Source of the DNA: Celoporthe dispersa
Lineage: Eukaryota > Ascomycota > Sordariomycetes > Diaporthales > Cryphonectriaceae
Length of the DNA stretch: 64,000 nucleotides
Direction: 5' to 3'
NCBI GenBank assembly: GCA_016584495.1
Contig: WAID01000008.1
Span: 1-64,000 of the forward strand
In this document: in pieces, positions 22,580 to 34,939 of the stretch
How the letters are laid out: every line of letters begins with the position of its first letter
Position numbering within the stretch: the stretch's first letter is position 1
Notes under the pieces: model-generated
What the model was told of the DNA's origin: nothing
The model's input: the letters and a program-made list of their open reading frames with translations, nothing else
The model's database searches: none
Made by a program: the position numbers and the translations under genes

Positions 22580-24123
22580 GCGTTTTGCCCCCGTGTTCAT
22601 CATCATTGCTGCGTTGTTCAATCTGTGTGATGACTTGTTCGAGGTGTATAGGCGGATCAAAAAGTGGGACTGGTTGTGTGTGTTGTACAGTACGGATGTG
22701 TGTGTACCGGGCGGACTGAAGAATAATGTCTCTCGAGATAAGATTGACTCTTGTTGCGTGAGGAGTGTGGACGAATTTTCTCTGCAAGTATATCTTTCAA
22801 GAAATAGAAGACTGAGGCCATCAGCCAGGGAAGGAGAGCTTAGCCTTTTAAAGAACCAACGTGAGGTTCCGCGACGAAAACAACGAGGGTCAGAGGGTTC
22901 CGTAGGGTCGAATGATGTGGTGTTGATCCTGAAGCGACAGGTACTTCTCAGTCAGGCCATCGAGCCGAGGGATCAGCCGCCATCGACGCAGCGGTGGGTC
23001 GATTCTGCTGCAAGGCCACGGGCGGGTTCCGGGCTGGGGGCTCCGGACACACCCGCAGCGCAACCCCTCTCTCGCTGCGGCCCGGGAATAAAATATGTCA
23101 TGCATAAAATAATAATAATAAAAACAGCAAAGAAATCTCCACCTTGCGCGAGGTATCGGAATCCAAGAAAGAGAGCATGTCGGTCACATCTTTAGTATGC
23201 GAGGATGAGATTGCTTGCAATCGTAACATCGCCCCGAGCACATCGGATACCATGCATGGGTTTCCAGAGCAGGCTCTCACTTATATGACCGAGAGACGTG
23301 CTGCGGTTGCGTGGCTCTGGCTTTGACGTGGACAGCTGTATCAAAAAAAAAGGGCCGACAGATGGGAAACCATTACTATGTACTCCGTACACGAGATATC
23401 CGATCGATGAGCGGGCCACGTTGCCTACCATCTGCTCGCTGCCGAGGCTGTGCTCAAATGTGACGTTGGTGAGGGCTGGTCCTATCCTCTACAGCACCTC
23501 ATGGATCCCCAAGGACTAAGCGTGTAGGACGCTGCTCATGCCCTTTCTTTGCGTCTTGCTGAATGGTGCTACAAGCAACAGGGCAGCCTGGAACGAGCTG
23601 TTCTCGGACAAGGTCGTTGGTGTGGGAGCCTACTGTATGCTTGTATCGTTGACTACTCAAGTAAAGGCAGAGACTTGGGCTGGGCCTGGGAAGCCTGGAA
23701 GTCTTGAGATCCAAGTGCGGTGTCAAGTTTGCCAACCTCCAGCTCCCTTACGCTCACAGCAATAAGTCACATTCGTATTCGAGAAGCAGTAGCTAACGGC
23801 ATCGTAACTATTAGTGAGGCTGCCTTGGGGACCAAGTTCTGTGAAAGTGGATATGTGAATGTAAGGCGTTGCTCTTGAAGTCAAAGGTCTCCGTGATAGG
23901 CCCTCTTGTATCAGCTGAGACCTAAATCATTGATTATTCCTTTCAGCCCAAAATCGGTATTCGAGAGCAAGCCGATCTGAGTTGACGAATAAGTTGACAG
24001 TATGCATAGCACCGTCAAACTGCAGGAGATCTCTGAGAGAAGGTAATTATATTGTAAAAATACCACGTAAGCCTAGGGTGACCTTTTCACTATCTTCGTT
24101 GCAGACACTACTGTACTTCACCG
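22580..24123. other. intergenic region, no gene supported
   Basis: Overlapping frames on both strands lack domains and use atypical codons. A poly-pyrimidine/poly-T patch lies just outside at 22440-22470 in an intron of the small membrane protein. Nothing is assigned here. Confidence 0.45.
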
Positions 24124-24703
24124 TCAGACAGTATACTCAGGCCCATGATTTCTCATATCCACGTCCTTGATAATCAACTTGCTAATGTCCAGCCCAGTAA
24201 TCATCCGTACCTAGTGAGCAAGAGTTCTCAGCATACATCGAATACAGCCTACCCAAGAAGAGAATGAGAGAAACAACAGCGAAGAGAAAAGAAAAAGAAG
24301 GCATCCACTCACATTCATCCCCACAAAATGAGGAATCGTCCGCCCTCCGCCTCCGCGAGAGCCACAACCTCCGGCGGCGGAGTCTCAACGTCAAAGAACA
24401 CACTGCTACCGCACCGCCTACAGAACTTATGCGACAACATCCTCTTGCCAAAGGAGTAGGACCCGATCGCGCCGCCGCCCTCCTCCTCCTCACCGCCAAC
24501 ACCGTCTTGCTCGACTCGGACGTTCTCCTTGGCCGGGTACACGAGCAGATAGCCGTTCCGCTGGCAGACAGAGCAGTTGCACTGGACCACAGGGTATTCA
24601 GACAGCGGCGGCGAGATGGTAAAGGTCCAGCGGATGGCGCCGCAGTGGCAGTTGGCGCGGTGCTCGGAGTACTCGCCCGTCGGGGGTGGAAAGGGGGCTT
24701 CAT
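24124..24703 (-). CDS. GFA/CENP-V domain protein (glutathione-dependent formaldehyde-activating family)
   Basis: The zinc-binding pattern of the GFA fold is complete: ANCHCGAIRWTF, VVQCNCSVCQRNGYLLVYP, then SFGKRMLSHKFCRRCGSS. A 102-nt intron (24211-24312) precedes the last exon RMITGLDISKL ending at 24124. Two slips are each explained by one homopolymer base. One is at the N-terminus near 24690 (five C where six are needed, giving MKPPFPPPTGEYSEH from the ATG at 24703). The other is near 24322, just before the intron. Length is about 165 residues, usual for fungal members. Family members were named for glutathione-formaldehyde adduct formation, but the substrate of most fungal ones is unknown. 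Confidence 0.82.
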
Positions 24704-25380
24704 ATTTCTTTTCTTTTGTTTCCTTTTTTTGTAGACTGGTTGGTGAAGTTCTTGCGGTGACGGTTTGCACCAAGGAGAAGAGGAAGAGGAAGAAAAATAG
24801 GAAGAGGAAACTTATAAGCGATAATGACACGGTGGCGAAAATGGTCCTCGCTAGAGGACTGTTGGAATAAATGCTAGGAGTAAGCCATGTTGGCACTTTC
24901 AAGCCTTGCCGCTGTGATAGAATGACAAGTGCCCGAAATGTCGCCGACAGATCTCACCTTTGTGTCTCGGTGTCTTGCCTTGCACAAACAGGGCTCATTG
25001 CATCATCGCTATAACATATCCCACAGAGAGACCCTGTCTGCATTGCGCGTTCGCCTCTTGTCCCATTTCTCGGGATAAGAGGCTGACAAGAGTCATGACT
25101 TCGGCTACCTTCAAGCCAAAATAGTGGCGATAACCGAGACAAGAGCAACGAGGCAAGGCCTTGATATCATCACTCTGCATAATTGGCATGAGGACAGGGT
25201 CTAGAATTGGGAAAGACATGTACTCCGATTGATGCATTCGTGAGATCATGAGGTATCCTAGACAAGAAGTACACATATATCCCACGTTCTCCATATACCT
25301 ACCCAATGATAACGAAGAAGGAAAAGAAAAGAAAAGAAAAAGAAAAAGATAGCCCAGTGTCGGTGCCCACCACCGTAGAT
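24704..25380. other. intergenic region with purine tract
   Basis: A GAAAA-rich purine run at about 25303-25350 lies just downstream of the regulator gene. No gene is supported. Confidence 0.5.
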
Positions 25381-27982
25381 CTAATAATTCGCGTCGTCAG
25401 GTCCAAACAGAACCCAGTGGTGATCCAACCCGATCTTACATTCCACCACCCTCATCATCTGGGAGATATCGACGTTTTCCCACTTCACCTCGGGCGAGTG
25501 CTGTGCCCCGTTCGACAGGTGCTGCTGGTGCATCGGCGGCGGTCCCTGATGCATCGGGATGCTCGCGTGCATCGGTGATCCCGTCATCTGGATGGGTGAC
25601 TGTTGCGGACGCATATTCATCTGGTATTGCCCGGGTGCATCTGGTGTGGCATCTGCGGCCCAGTCATGGGCATGGCCATCTGTCCAGGTATGTACGCCGG
25701 CATCGTGACCGGGATGTGCGCATGTTGGGGCGAGTGGTTCGAGAGCTGGTGGCGGTGCTGCATGTGCATCTGTGGCTGCCGCTGCTGCATGTGCTGCGGG
25801 GGCGCGGTGCATACTGGATGCCCTGCTGCTGTTTCCTCTTCAGGTCCTGGATGAGGTCCTCGCTCAGCTTGTCGAAGCTCGTCGCCAGGCTCTCGGCATC
25901 CGTCCACCTCTCGCCATACTTCTTGAGGGTGTGCTTGACCCTCCAGGCACCGAAGGCTCCTCGACAGGTTGTCCTCATTGCTCGTCCTCGCAGGCAGCGG
26001 AGGTGGTGGCGCCTTGCCCGGGATCGCCATGGGGGAACGGAGGCCCCGCAAGTATGGCGTCTCCAGAATCTCGGAGAACAGCCATCGAATTGGCTGCCCC
26101 AGGCACCCTCAGCGCATCATGGTTACGTCTAGAATGCCGGGTTGGGGTCAGGACCACCGTGCGCCAGGCCGTAGATATGGTCCAGGTAGGAGATGGCGTA
26201 CTCAAAGATCAGTGCGCGTCCGTAGGCGGTCATGACTGGCGCGCGAGCACTAGGCGCCAGACAGTAGACGTAGCTGTACTTGAGCTCGAGATCGAACAGT
26301 TCGCGGATGCCAATAGGTAAGGTTTCGGGTAGGATTCGTCCCATTCCCGCATGTCTTGGCACACCTGCCAGATAAAGGTGGTGGCATCGCCGTCGACGCC
26401 GTCGATAGCTTGGTTGGGGTCTGATTGATGAGGGTTTGGTACCAGTGCGATTGAATCCGCCGCAGCTGGAACAGGAGGATCGCAGGGTCATGGGACTGTG
26501 GCCCTGTGATGGTACCGAGACGGACGCTATCCGGCCAATGCCGGACATGGCTGGGAACTCGACGTGGATCGAGTCATCGCTGAATGAGAACGCACGTGCA
26601 TGAACCATACTAATCGCTCTTATTTTTGAGTTTGGATGTCAGCAACGAGGGACAGGGTGTTGTCAAGGGTGTCCTTGGGGAGAAGCCCACCTGTCAAGAG
26701 CATAGACGCAGTAGAAAGTCTTGCGCCGCATATCGAGGGTCGCCCGATCAGCCTGTGACTGGCTTGGCGGGTCCTGGTGAAAGCCCAGGTCTACGACGGC
26801 GCGGCAGGTGAACCCGATGAGATGCCAGCTATCGAAATGTGCCGGGTCCAACATTGCGAACTGCGTAAACAGGGCCAGAGACTGGATCTGTGTGACGTAC
26901 CCAGGCTGCAGAGCCCGGTCCGCGAACTGCAAAGCACGAGAGATGAAGTCAACACCGTCCTTGTAGAAATTGTCCTTGTTGCTGCGGGACTGGGCCATAG
27001 AGCCTATCGCCAGGACCATATATACAAGCCACTTGCCCGCGCTGGCGACGTGACGGTCCTGCTGGTACATATCGTCCAGGGCCGTCATCAGAACTGTCTC
27101 TGAGAAGAGGGAAGAGCGTGTAGATGCTGGCCATGTAATACTGGATGACGGCATGCGCCGCCTGTCGTGCGGGCATGTCAGAGGACCGAGGCTCGGGAAG
27201 GGTCGTTTGTCACTGCGGCCAAGACGAGTCGAGCAAAGGTCATGTTGCTGACGGTCGGCTCAAAGTCGCGCGTGGTAGCATTGACAGACCTTTTATGCTG
27301 AGGTCAGTGTGATGTGTTGCGTGCAACAACACAGGGGCCGGGACTCACAGGAAACCAAAATCTGAGATGAGCGTGTTGACATCAGAGTTCTCTCTTCGTT
27401 CAGCCTTCCGGTGTATGGCGGCTCGGATATTCGCGAGCGAGTCCTTGCGATCTTGGGCGTGCTCGGGACGGCGGCCCATCGTGCTCATAATTAGCGACCG
27501 AGGCCTTCCGAGAGCGGGCAAAATCCAGCCTCCTCTCCAGCTTCTCTATCCTCAACTCGAGAGCGGCGACGTAGCTGCGCAGCGTTAGTTCTCAGCGTGG
27601 TGTGTGGGGAGGCAGCGCCGAACAGGATGTCGGGTCGGGTCGGGTGATCCCTTACCTCCTCCCTTGCCACGAGCGAACTGGTCATTGGCAGCGGAGCACT
27701 CCAGCTCGCGGCCGGCCTTCTCACAGGCCGTGCAAGCAGGGAGTTTTCCATCACACTGCACTGCCACATTAGTACACACACAACGGCGCAGCTGGGCTGG
27801 GAAGAGTGATCAGTCACCTTCACCTTGGCGGCTCGACCTAGGTGGGCAGACGTTAGCGATGGGACAACAAAGAACAACTTGCACTCGGGGTGACGCGTCA
27901 GTGTCCCTTACCATCTCGAGCAGGCCGATACGGGCCTCGAGACCCGTAACAATGGGTTGTCGGAGAAGCTCGACCTCGGCAT
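25381..27982 (-). CDS. Zn2Cys6 transcription factor with fungal-specific TF domain
   Basis: From the ATG at 27982 the N-terminus reads MPRSSFSDNPLLRVSRPVSA, then the binuclear zinc cluster CSRCRAAKVKC...CTACEKAGRELEC spread over several exons. A linker and coiled coil follow (SYVAALELRIEKLERRL), then the middle homology region: AVIQYYMASIYTLFPLFSET, KWLVYMVLAIGSMAQ, LIGFTCRAVVDLGFHQDPP, RRKTFYCVYALDRS. The C-terminus is Gln/Met/Pro/His-rich and ends VLFGPDDANY. It should bind CGG-type sites in the nucleus. Introns cut the zinc cluster twice and include a 20-nt microexon. Several slips (near 27912, 27650, 27180, 26430, 26330, 26120 and 25800) break the frame. The target pathway is unknown; it is head-to-head with a second Zn2Cys6 gene. 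Confidence 0.82.
27818..27837 (-). other. 20-nt microexon within the Zn2Cys6 coding region
   Basis: Acceptor CACCTAG and donor AAG|GTGACT flank only 20 bases, encoding the R-A-A-K-V-K part of the zinc cluster. The preceding intron is about 74 nt and the following one 62 nt (27756-27817). The upstream junction needs one G fewer at 27912 to keep the second cysteine, so it could also reflect a sequence error. Confidence 0.6.
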
Positions 27983-28526
27983 GTCGTCTCCTCTCGTCCT
28001 GGAATGCTAGCGGCGGCAGTGGCGCTACGTGATTGGGGGAACCGGACCGTGGTTCGCCTTTCGAAGGAGTGCAGCTCAAGTCGCGGAGAGACGCAACATG
28101 TCCAGACGGTGGGGTGCAGCAGTAACGTATGTCTGTAGGAAGCCAGTGACGATTGGCAAACCTTCTCGGCGACGAGGAGAGTCTTGGCACGGTGCGGCAC
28201 GGCGCAGCGACTACCACAGGTGAGCCCTCTCAGCTGTGCGTGGTGAGAGAAGACAACGAGCCGCTGTCTGGTGCCACGTCGCAGTTACGGTACGATCAGA
28301 AGAGATGGTTGTCAGTGTCGGTTCGCGTGTCTGGAGTCAGATGCCGCGGGGCTGTCGAGAGCTTTAGTGTTCTGTCGAAGGGAGGGGAGGGGACGGGGAG
28401 CCTCGACGAAGAGGTGTAGCGCTTGTGAGGACCTCGTGAGGGCAGCAGAAGCAACGATGACAGCCCAGCGCCAGCCCAGCCTGAGCAATCAGAGTTGAGA
28501 CTCGTGCAGCCCAGGGCTGCCCAGGT

Positions 28527-28548
28527 GGGGCGGGCGGGCGGGCGGGCG
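28527..28548 (+). repeat. (GGGC)n block with G-quadruplex potential
   Basis: Five runs of three or four G separated by single C bases. Four closely spaced G-runs satisfy the usual quadruplex pattern. Confidence 0.7.
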
Positions 28549-30180
28549 CATGCCATAGTACTATGTAAGCAGAAGGTACCTAGGTACGTACTGCAGTTCA
28601 GTACAGAACTATGTACAGTGGGCACTCGGCGCATTTGCACTATGGGCCGCCCTGGGGGACAGGTCTGTCCTCCCTACAAACAGGCTGGACCCCGCCGCGG
28701 CTGAGCAGACTGCCATGAGTTGGGCACCCACGAGTTGGGGATGGGGACACAGGCCCCCTGACATCTCGCGACAAACCACAGTAACAGTACGGGCTTGATC
28801 TTTTTTTTCCTTTTCCTTTCTTCTTCTTTCTTTCCCTTCCTTTTCCTTCTTCAGCAGCGGCATAGTATTGGACCTAAAAGGTGACGACCGCAAAGCATCC
28901 ATGCACACAGTCAGCCATGCCTATATACATGTGCGGCTCAGCCACGTCAACAGAATCACCGTCTGCTTGTATGTGACGAGAGTACTGCTGCTGCATTCGT
29001 TCCGAGATATCTTGACTGCACACATGGACCAGGACGGTTGGCTCAATGCATGCCAAGAAATTGTCTCCCAGGCATCTGGTACATGGTCTGCATGGTCTGA
29101 ATGTTTTCGGGAGTAGGGCTGAAGCAAATTAAGCTTATGTGTAAATCTGATCAGAGAAATGCCCGAAACCTCGAGGTGAAGGGTAGCATCCGGAGGGCGC
29201 TTCCTCATCACCCTGTTGAAATCTGACATCTCGCTAATCCTTTATACACCGTATATGAATGACAGTATTTCGGCTCCCCTGCCTGCCCTGTATAGCAGCT
29301 ACAAGAGCACGACATGAGACGTGAGAGTGGCCCACGCTTCCTGCGTCATGGTCGGCCTGCCCAGTACCGTATCTTGGTTGAAAACATCAACGCGAACAAC
29401 ATACCCTATGCTCTACGTCATTGGGCTATCTATAGATGTGCCCTTCTATCTTCCTCCGAGGCCCTGCCGTGGAGCATCGTTTCCGGAAGACTTAAAAAGG
29501 GGGTCCTGGCACACGAAGCAGTCGGTGATCCCAGCCTGGTCCCGAGGACTGCACACAGATCCGGGCGTGGATTATCTGCAGGTACTGCTCATTAACGGAC
29601 AGATTTGAGAATCTGAATTTTTCCTCTCTTCTTTTTCCCCCTCCTTCCACGGCCAGTGCCCAAATAGGGGTGGAGCCCTGGGAGGAGGACTCGTACTCCA
29701 TACAATCCATCACATTGCTATGCTATGCACACTTGTGTTTGGGACAGGGGCAGGGCCTATTTGTTTGACAGAGTTCGAGAAGCTCTTTCATGCATGCTGG
29801 AGGGATCCCTGGCTCTTAAGATCTGCTGAGGACATTCTAGAAAATTACTTCTGGCGCCTCAAGAGAGCTTCTCCCCAGGGCCTTGTCTCGTGTCAGACCA
29901 AGTTGAGTGCCGAAACCAGGTTCAGCTTGTCAGAGGGTCTCCACCAGCCAGCCCGGTGTTATGTCACCCAACAGCTCCGTCTGCCAGCGTGCTGTGCTGT
30001 GCTGTGAGGGGCTGGTGAGCGGTACCACGGCACACGGCACAGCACTGCACTGAGCGGATGTACCTACAAGCCAGAAGGGCAGGTGGGGGCATGGGGGAGA
30101 GAGAGGAGGGAAGGGGGCCCGGTGGGGTCCTTCGCTTCCCTCTCAGCCTCTGAACCTGACTCTCTGCTGGGCCCCCTCTT

Positions 30181-30286
30181 GTGTGTGTGTGTGTGTGTGT
30201 GTGTACACTACTCATATAGTATGTACCATAGGTATGGATGGTATGTGTTGCTTGTGCAGGCAGGCGCGTGTGTGTGTGTGTGTGTG
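30181..30286 (+). repeat. two (GT)n microsatellites
   Basis: GT runs occupy 30181-30202 and about 30267-30286, separated by 64 bases of unique sequence, in the divergent regulator region. Confidence 0.85.
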
Positions 30287-30847
30287 GATCTCCACAATGG
30301 AAGGGGCACGTAACCGCTGCAGAGTCGATCAACGGAACGGAACCCAGTGCCAGTGTTTCCCGTCGCTTGGTGCCAAACCGTGCTCTCTCCACTGTGGCTA
30401 AGTAGCCATGCCATGGCGTATTTTGACCTTCAACCTCATCGACCTCGTTTCCACGCCCGATATCTATCTACATAGTGCATACGTCCTGCTGCCCACCATA
30501 GCCGCTCAACGACAGCCTCCTTGTCCGCTACAATCTGCTTAGCACCGTGGAGCGCAGCCTGGTCGCATCCCTTGAGCTGTCTGACAGCCTCTTTCCCTCC
30601 CCGCCGGCTCAGTAGACCGCCGACAACGTCCGCTCTCATGCATACAGACACCCGCCGCCAAAGACCTCTGTGTGCGCTCTTGAACACGACGACACCTCAT
30701 CGCGAGACGTCGCCAGCATTCCAGTATCCGGAGGAAGGGGCTCGCAGGTCACCGTCGTGGTACTCTTCGGCGTGAGGATCCCTCTCAAAACCACCGGCGG
30801 TCTAGAAAGAGCCTATAGGCGAGGACCACCAGACGGGGACAGCTACA

Positions 30848-33800
30848 TGGACGCCGCCGCCGTCTTCCAGCAGGGACTTGGCTCCATGATCCCCGGCAGC
30901 CGCAGCAGTACTTCTTCCACCCACAAGCGCCCTCTACGTTTCCACAGCCAGTCCAGTCCGCTACTCCCTGCGACGGCCTCCAACCTCGCACCGAGACGAG
31001 GAGGAAGGCAATCCGCACCGCATCGCACATACTCTGACCGCGTGTTGCCGCTGTCGACAGGCAAGTACCCTTGACTCCACGCCCCAGGGCATTCCACCCC
31101 TCTGGCGCATTACCACACAATCCCATTTTGGACCCCTCAAAGGGACCTCTCTCCCTCTTTCTCTCCTCCGCACTCCGGCGGCAACTCCAGCGGTCCTCGA
31201 TCCGTCCCGGTGGCTGCTTCACAGAGCTGACAACCCATCTTCCGGTTCTAGCGCAAGACGCGATGTGATCCCACACTCCTCGATGCCTCCCGTGCGAACG
31301 GTCGGGGTCCGTCTGTGAATACTTCGACACGACCCGAGGGAAGAAGATCAGCCGGTTCTATGTGGTCAAGCTGCAGGAGAAGGTCCGACAACTCGAGGCC
31401 GAGCTCTCGCAATATACCGACGAAGACAATGATCATCCCGAGAGCGCCGAAGACCTCGTGCGGCCTGGTGGCCTGGTCAAGCTCAACGAGTCCGACGAGA
31501 CGCCTCGGTACCTGGGCCCAAGTTCCGGTATTGCCATGACCAGGCTGCTCATGGAACAGGCCAAGCGCTATACGGACTCGCAGCGCATATCAGAACTTAT
31601 ACCCGACGTGCGGGCTAGGAGGTTAGACCGCCTGAATAGGATGCAGAGTATTGTTCATCCGGGCGCAAGCATCAGCGGGCCTGCTGGCCATGCTGCCAAC
31701 AAGAAGAGCTTCCCCATGATCAGCGAGCTTCCCGCCTCGAACTTGCCCTCGCGGCAGGTGACGGACAAACTGATCGAGGTCTTCATGTCGAGAGGTATGG
31801 TATCGAGTGGTCCTCGCTCAAGCAGCAAACCAATCTGTGTCCAACACGAGAGTGTGCTAACTCATGCCTACAGCGCAGTACTTCACTCCGACCCTGCACG
31901 AGAAAGTCTTCGCAAAGGATCTGCAAGAAGTCTATGATGGCAACAAGGACTCGTACAAGAACTTTGTGGTGAGGATGGTGCTTGCCATCAGCCTGCAGAA
32001 GCTTGATATCCAGTACGCAGGCCTCGCCGACAGTTATTACCTAGCAGCCATGCAAGATTTCGAGAACGTCATTCGGACCAAGGATCTCAAGACGCTGCAA
32101 TGCCTAGTCTTGATCGCTCTATATTCCTGCTAACGCCCACCCGCAACGTCGTCTTCCACATCATTGGCCTCGCCACCCGAATATGTCAGCAGCTTGGTCT
32201 GGCCGATGAGAAGACCATCTCTGCCGGCTACAACATGGGCCTGATCGATGCACTGCAGATGGACATGCGCCGCCGGCTGAGCTGGATCGTCACCGGAGAG
32301 GAGCTCGGTCTTGCACAGTCCATGGGTCGGCCGAATGGCTTCGCCAAGGGCGACGACTTCATCGACGTTCAGTTCTTCGGGACTGTCGACGACGAGTTTA
32401 TCACAGAACAGGGCATCCAGGCCGGACCGCCCAGCGAGAAGAAGCTGGTCGCGGTCCACTTCTGTAAGATGCGCCTGCGGGAGGCCGAGATTCGGAGGAT
32501 CCTGTATGAGAAGAAGCGCTCGGAGCCCAAGGATGCGAGCAGCCCCTTTCCTCGAGATGGAGCGAAAGATCAAAGAATGGATCGACATGGCCCCAGTAGA
32601 GCCTGTGTGGTGCAAGCCATGGCAAGTATCTTCGCACCACCATTCGTCCGAGCTCGAGAAGCTAACCGAACCACAGGTTCACCGGTCGATACCACACTAT
32701 GGTGATCAGCCTCCACCGGCCGTCGCCCCAGATTCCCAGACCGACCAGCCGTTCAGCCCTGATATGCTATGACTCCTCAGTGTACACCATCAACCTCTCG
32801 AACCAACAAATCAAGAAGTCTGCAGTCGACATCACGTGGGAATTCGTGCTCTGCCTCAACATGTCGCTCAACGTCCTTCTGTGGGCCATCTCGTATCGCG
32901 AAGTGAGGGAGGAGCACTCCAAGGAAGAAGTCGAGGAGATCATCAATGTTGCCTTGGATGTCATCGATCAATGCTCTGAGCGCTGGCCCGGGACGAAGAA
33001 TGCGTCGCAGCTCTACTCTGTCCTGGGAGAGCGTGCCTGCAGAGCTATGACACGAATGACGACCCATCGGACGCAGCGCCGAGCGCGTTCACGTCGCCTT
33101 TGCTGGCTGACAGCGACTCACCAGCCGCTTCCGAGAACTCCGTGCCCACGACGATATCGAACGGGTCGGCTTATGCGCAGAACCAACAGCGGCCTCTCTT
33201 TACTCAGCCTGTCTTCGGCTACACCGTGGACGCACCAGAGAACATGAACGTCTTTAATTTCGACACAAATCCCTTCCAACAGCCGACGTTCCGGTCCAAC
33301 TCCATTTTCAAGAATCCCTCCAGCGACCCTATGGATGGCCGCCGGCCCTCGTATGGATACTTCCCGCCTGATTTCAAGCAACCATCACCCGGTGAACCTC
33401 CGGCTACAGACCTGCGGCCACCAGCACCTGTGAACTCTCACCACCAGACGCAGTCGCCTCCCACGAATACGCGTTTGGACCAGATTCCAACACCTCCGGA
33501 CTCGAATACTGCTGGTTCACACTCCTTCTCTCCGCCGCACACCATGTCGCCGGGCACGGCAGGAAGTCCGACACCAAAGATGACCTACAGCAATCCAATG
33601 CCGCTTGGCCCAGGGCAGCAGCAGCAGCAGCTTCCTCCGGTCCAGATCAAGTATGAGCGGGGCGAAACCCCTTCAACGCCCAACGCTCGTGCAAGCCCGC
33701 AACAAGCAACCCCGCAACAGCCAGGTTCCCATCGCACACCTACATTCACCGTTCCTGCCCTGCCGCAACATGTCAACAACGGACAAAGACAGCCACATCC

Positions 33801-34244
33801 GCAGCAGCAGCCACAGCAGCCGCCCCCGCAACAACAGCAGCAGAGGCCTCTACCACAGTCTGGTGGCGTCTCCGACTGGTTTTCACCACCGCCGCCCTTC
33901 ATCTCGCCGTACTCTTTCAGCGGCATGAACTCTGCCAACGGCTTCTGGACCGAGTCAGCGGTGTCGAACGCGGCCTTCTCCGGCCTGATGGGCAGCGGTG
34001 ATTACCCGGGCCCTAATCCGACTAGTGTTCCAGGTCCTACGAGTGGCTTCGGCGGCGGGCGGGGATGCCTTCTGCCTTCGGCTTCACTCCGCAGCGCCAC
34101 GGCAGTCTCAGCGCCGACCAGCAGGTCGAGCTCATGAACATCCTCGAGACGGATGGCGTGGGCGAGATCAACAACTTCTTGGGCATGGACATGAGCGGGA
34201 TTGGTGGGAACCCGGGACCAGATGGAAACATTCGCTGGAATTGA
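30848..34244 (+). CDS. Zn2Cys6 transcription factor with Gln/Pro-rich C-terminus
   Basis: The start at 30848 reads MDAAAVFQQGLGSMIPGSR. The zinc cluster is TACCRCRQ joined across an intron to RKTRCDPTL and, after repair, RCLPCERSGSVCEYF, a perfect C-x2-C-x6-C-x6-C-x2-C-x6-C. A coiled coil follows (KLQEKVRQLEAELSQ), then the fungal-specific regulatory domain (FTPTLHEKVFAKDLQEVYDG, VFHIIGLATRICQQLGLADE, DMRRRLSWIV), then a long Pro/Gln/Ser-rich activation-type tail ending ETDGVGEINNFLGMDMSGIG. Introns are 31061-31251, 31795-31873 and 32622-32676, and the first and third use GC donors. Slips near 30993, 31278, 32126, 32551, 33043 and 34063 are mostly one-base homopolymer changes. I cannot name the orthologue. 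Confidence 0.85.
31061..31251 (+). other. GC-AG intron splitting the zinc cluster
   Basis: The donor reads CGACAG|GCAAGTACC and the acceptor GTTCTAG|CGCAAG. The 191-nt intron falls between CRCRQ and RKTRC. A CTGAC branch site lies about 24 bases before the acceptor. GCAAGT is the standard non-canonical donor. Confidence 0.7.
32622..32676 (+). other. second GC-AG intron in the same gene
   Basis: The donor reads CCATG|GCAAGTATC and the acceptor ACCACAG|GTTCACC. The 55-nt intron restores the reading KPWFTGRYHTMV, with GCTAAC as a branch site. Confidence 0.7.
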
Positions 34245-34939
34245 GCACTCCACATATAGACAAAGAGTTGGTCGGACTAACCACCTCGCATCAACACGAG
34301 GGTTATATTTATTTGTATACAACATGAAGAGGTCTTTTTTTTTTTTTTTTTTTTTCAAAGGAAAGCGTTCGTTACCATGTAGGCGTCCTGGCATGTAGTC
34401 ACTGATACCTATCTCGCACTCAGAGGGTGACACCTGTTTTTGACATCCTCTCCGACATAGACCTGCGCTTCTTTTTGTTTTTTTTTGAGCCCTCGTGTTT
34501 CCTCGTGACGTCCTCATTTCAAAAGGGGGTCTAGACCTCTTCGAGCCGCCACATTGTGTCCACGCTCCGTCGAGCAAAACGCTGCCACCATCTCGAGATC
34601 AGATTTGAACTTGGACATCAGGCTTATCGATTCATCATGAGCATTTTGGGGAGAGCTCTATATGGACCATACACAAGCCGGCAGAGAATAATCCAAAGTC
34701 ATTAATCATTGGGGGTACGATTTGAAAATGATCAATTCAGCACCCAAGAAAAACTATTCTGAACTAGGCACAATGTTAAGCCCTTGCGTTTGCTTCCGCT
34801 CCATCTGGAAAGAAAGAGTTCCGTAGATGTTACCACTCGCATGGCAGAATCAGAAGAAAGCATTGGTAGAAAGTAAAATAGTAGTAATAATAATAATAAT
34901 AATAATATTGATAATAATCTTGTCGACGTACGAGCCAGG
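34245..34939. other. convergent intergenic region with T-run and (TAA)n
   Basis: A run of 21 T lies at 34335-34355 and a (TAA)n microsatellite at 34884-34906. The stretch holds the 3' ends of two convergent genes and no gene of its own. Confidence 0.55.

Larger units (their letters stand above)
27983..30847. other. large divergent intergenic region between two regulator genes
   Basis: About 2.9 kb separates the start codons of two divergent Zn2Cys6 genes. It contains a G-rich (GGGC)n block, a 12-bp palindrome GTACCTAGGTAC at 28576, a pyrimidine tract at 28800-28855 and two GT repeats. No convincing protein-coding gene is present. Long leaders and complex promoters are usual for such regulators. 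Confidence 0.5.

Noticed and set aside
24704..24902. Extended N-terminus of the GFA-domain gene from 24902
   Set aside because: The extra residues come from a T/C-rich leader. Restoring one C gives a natural start at 24703 leading straight into the domain.
30436..30687. 83-codon minus-strand frame upstream of a regulator
   Set aside because: No domain, no splice context, and overlapping plus-strand frames of similar quality.
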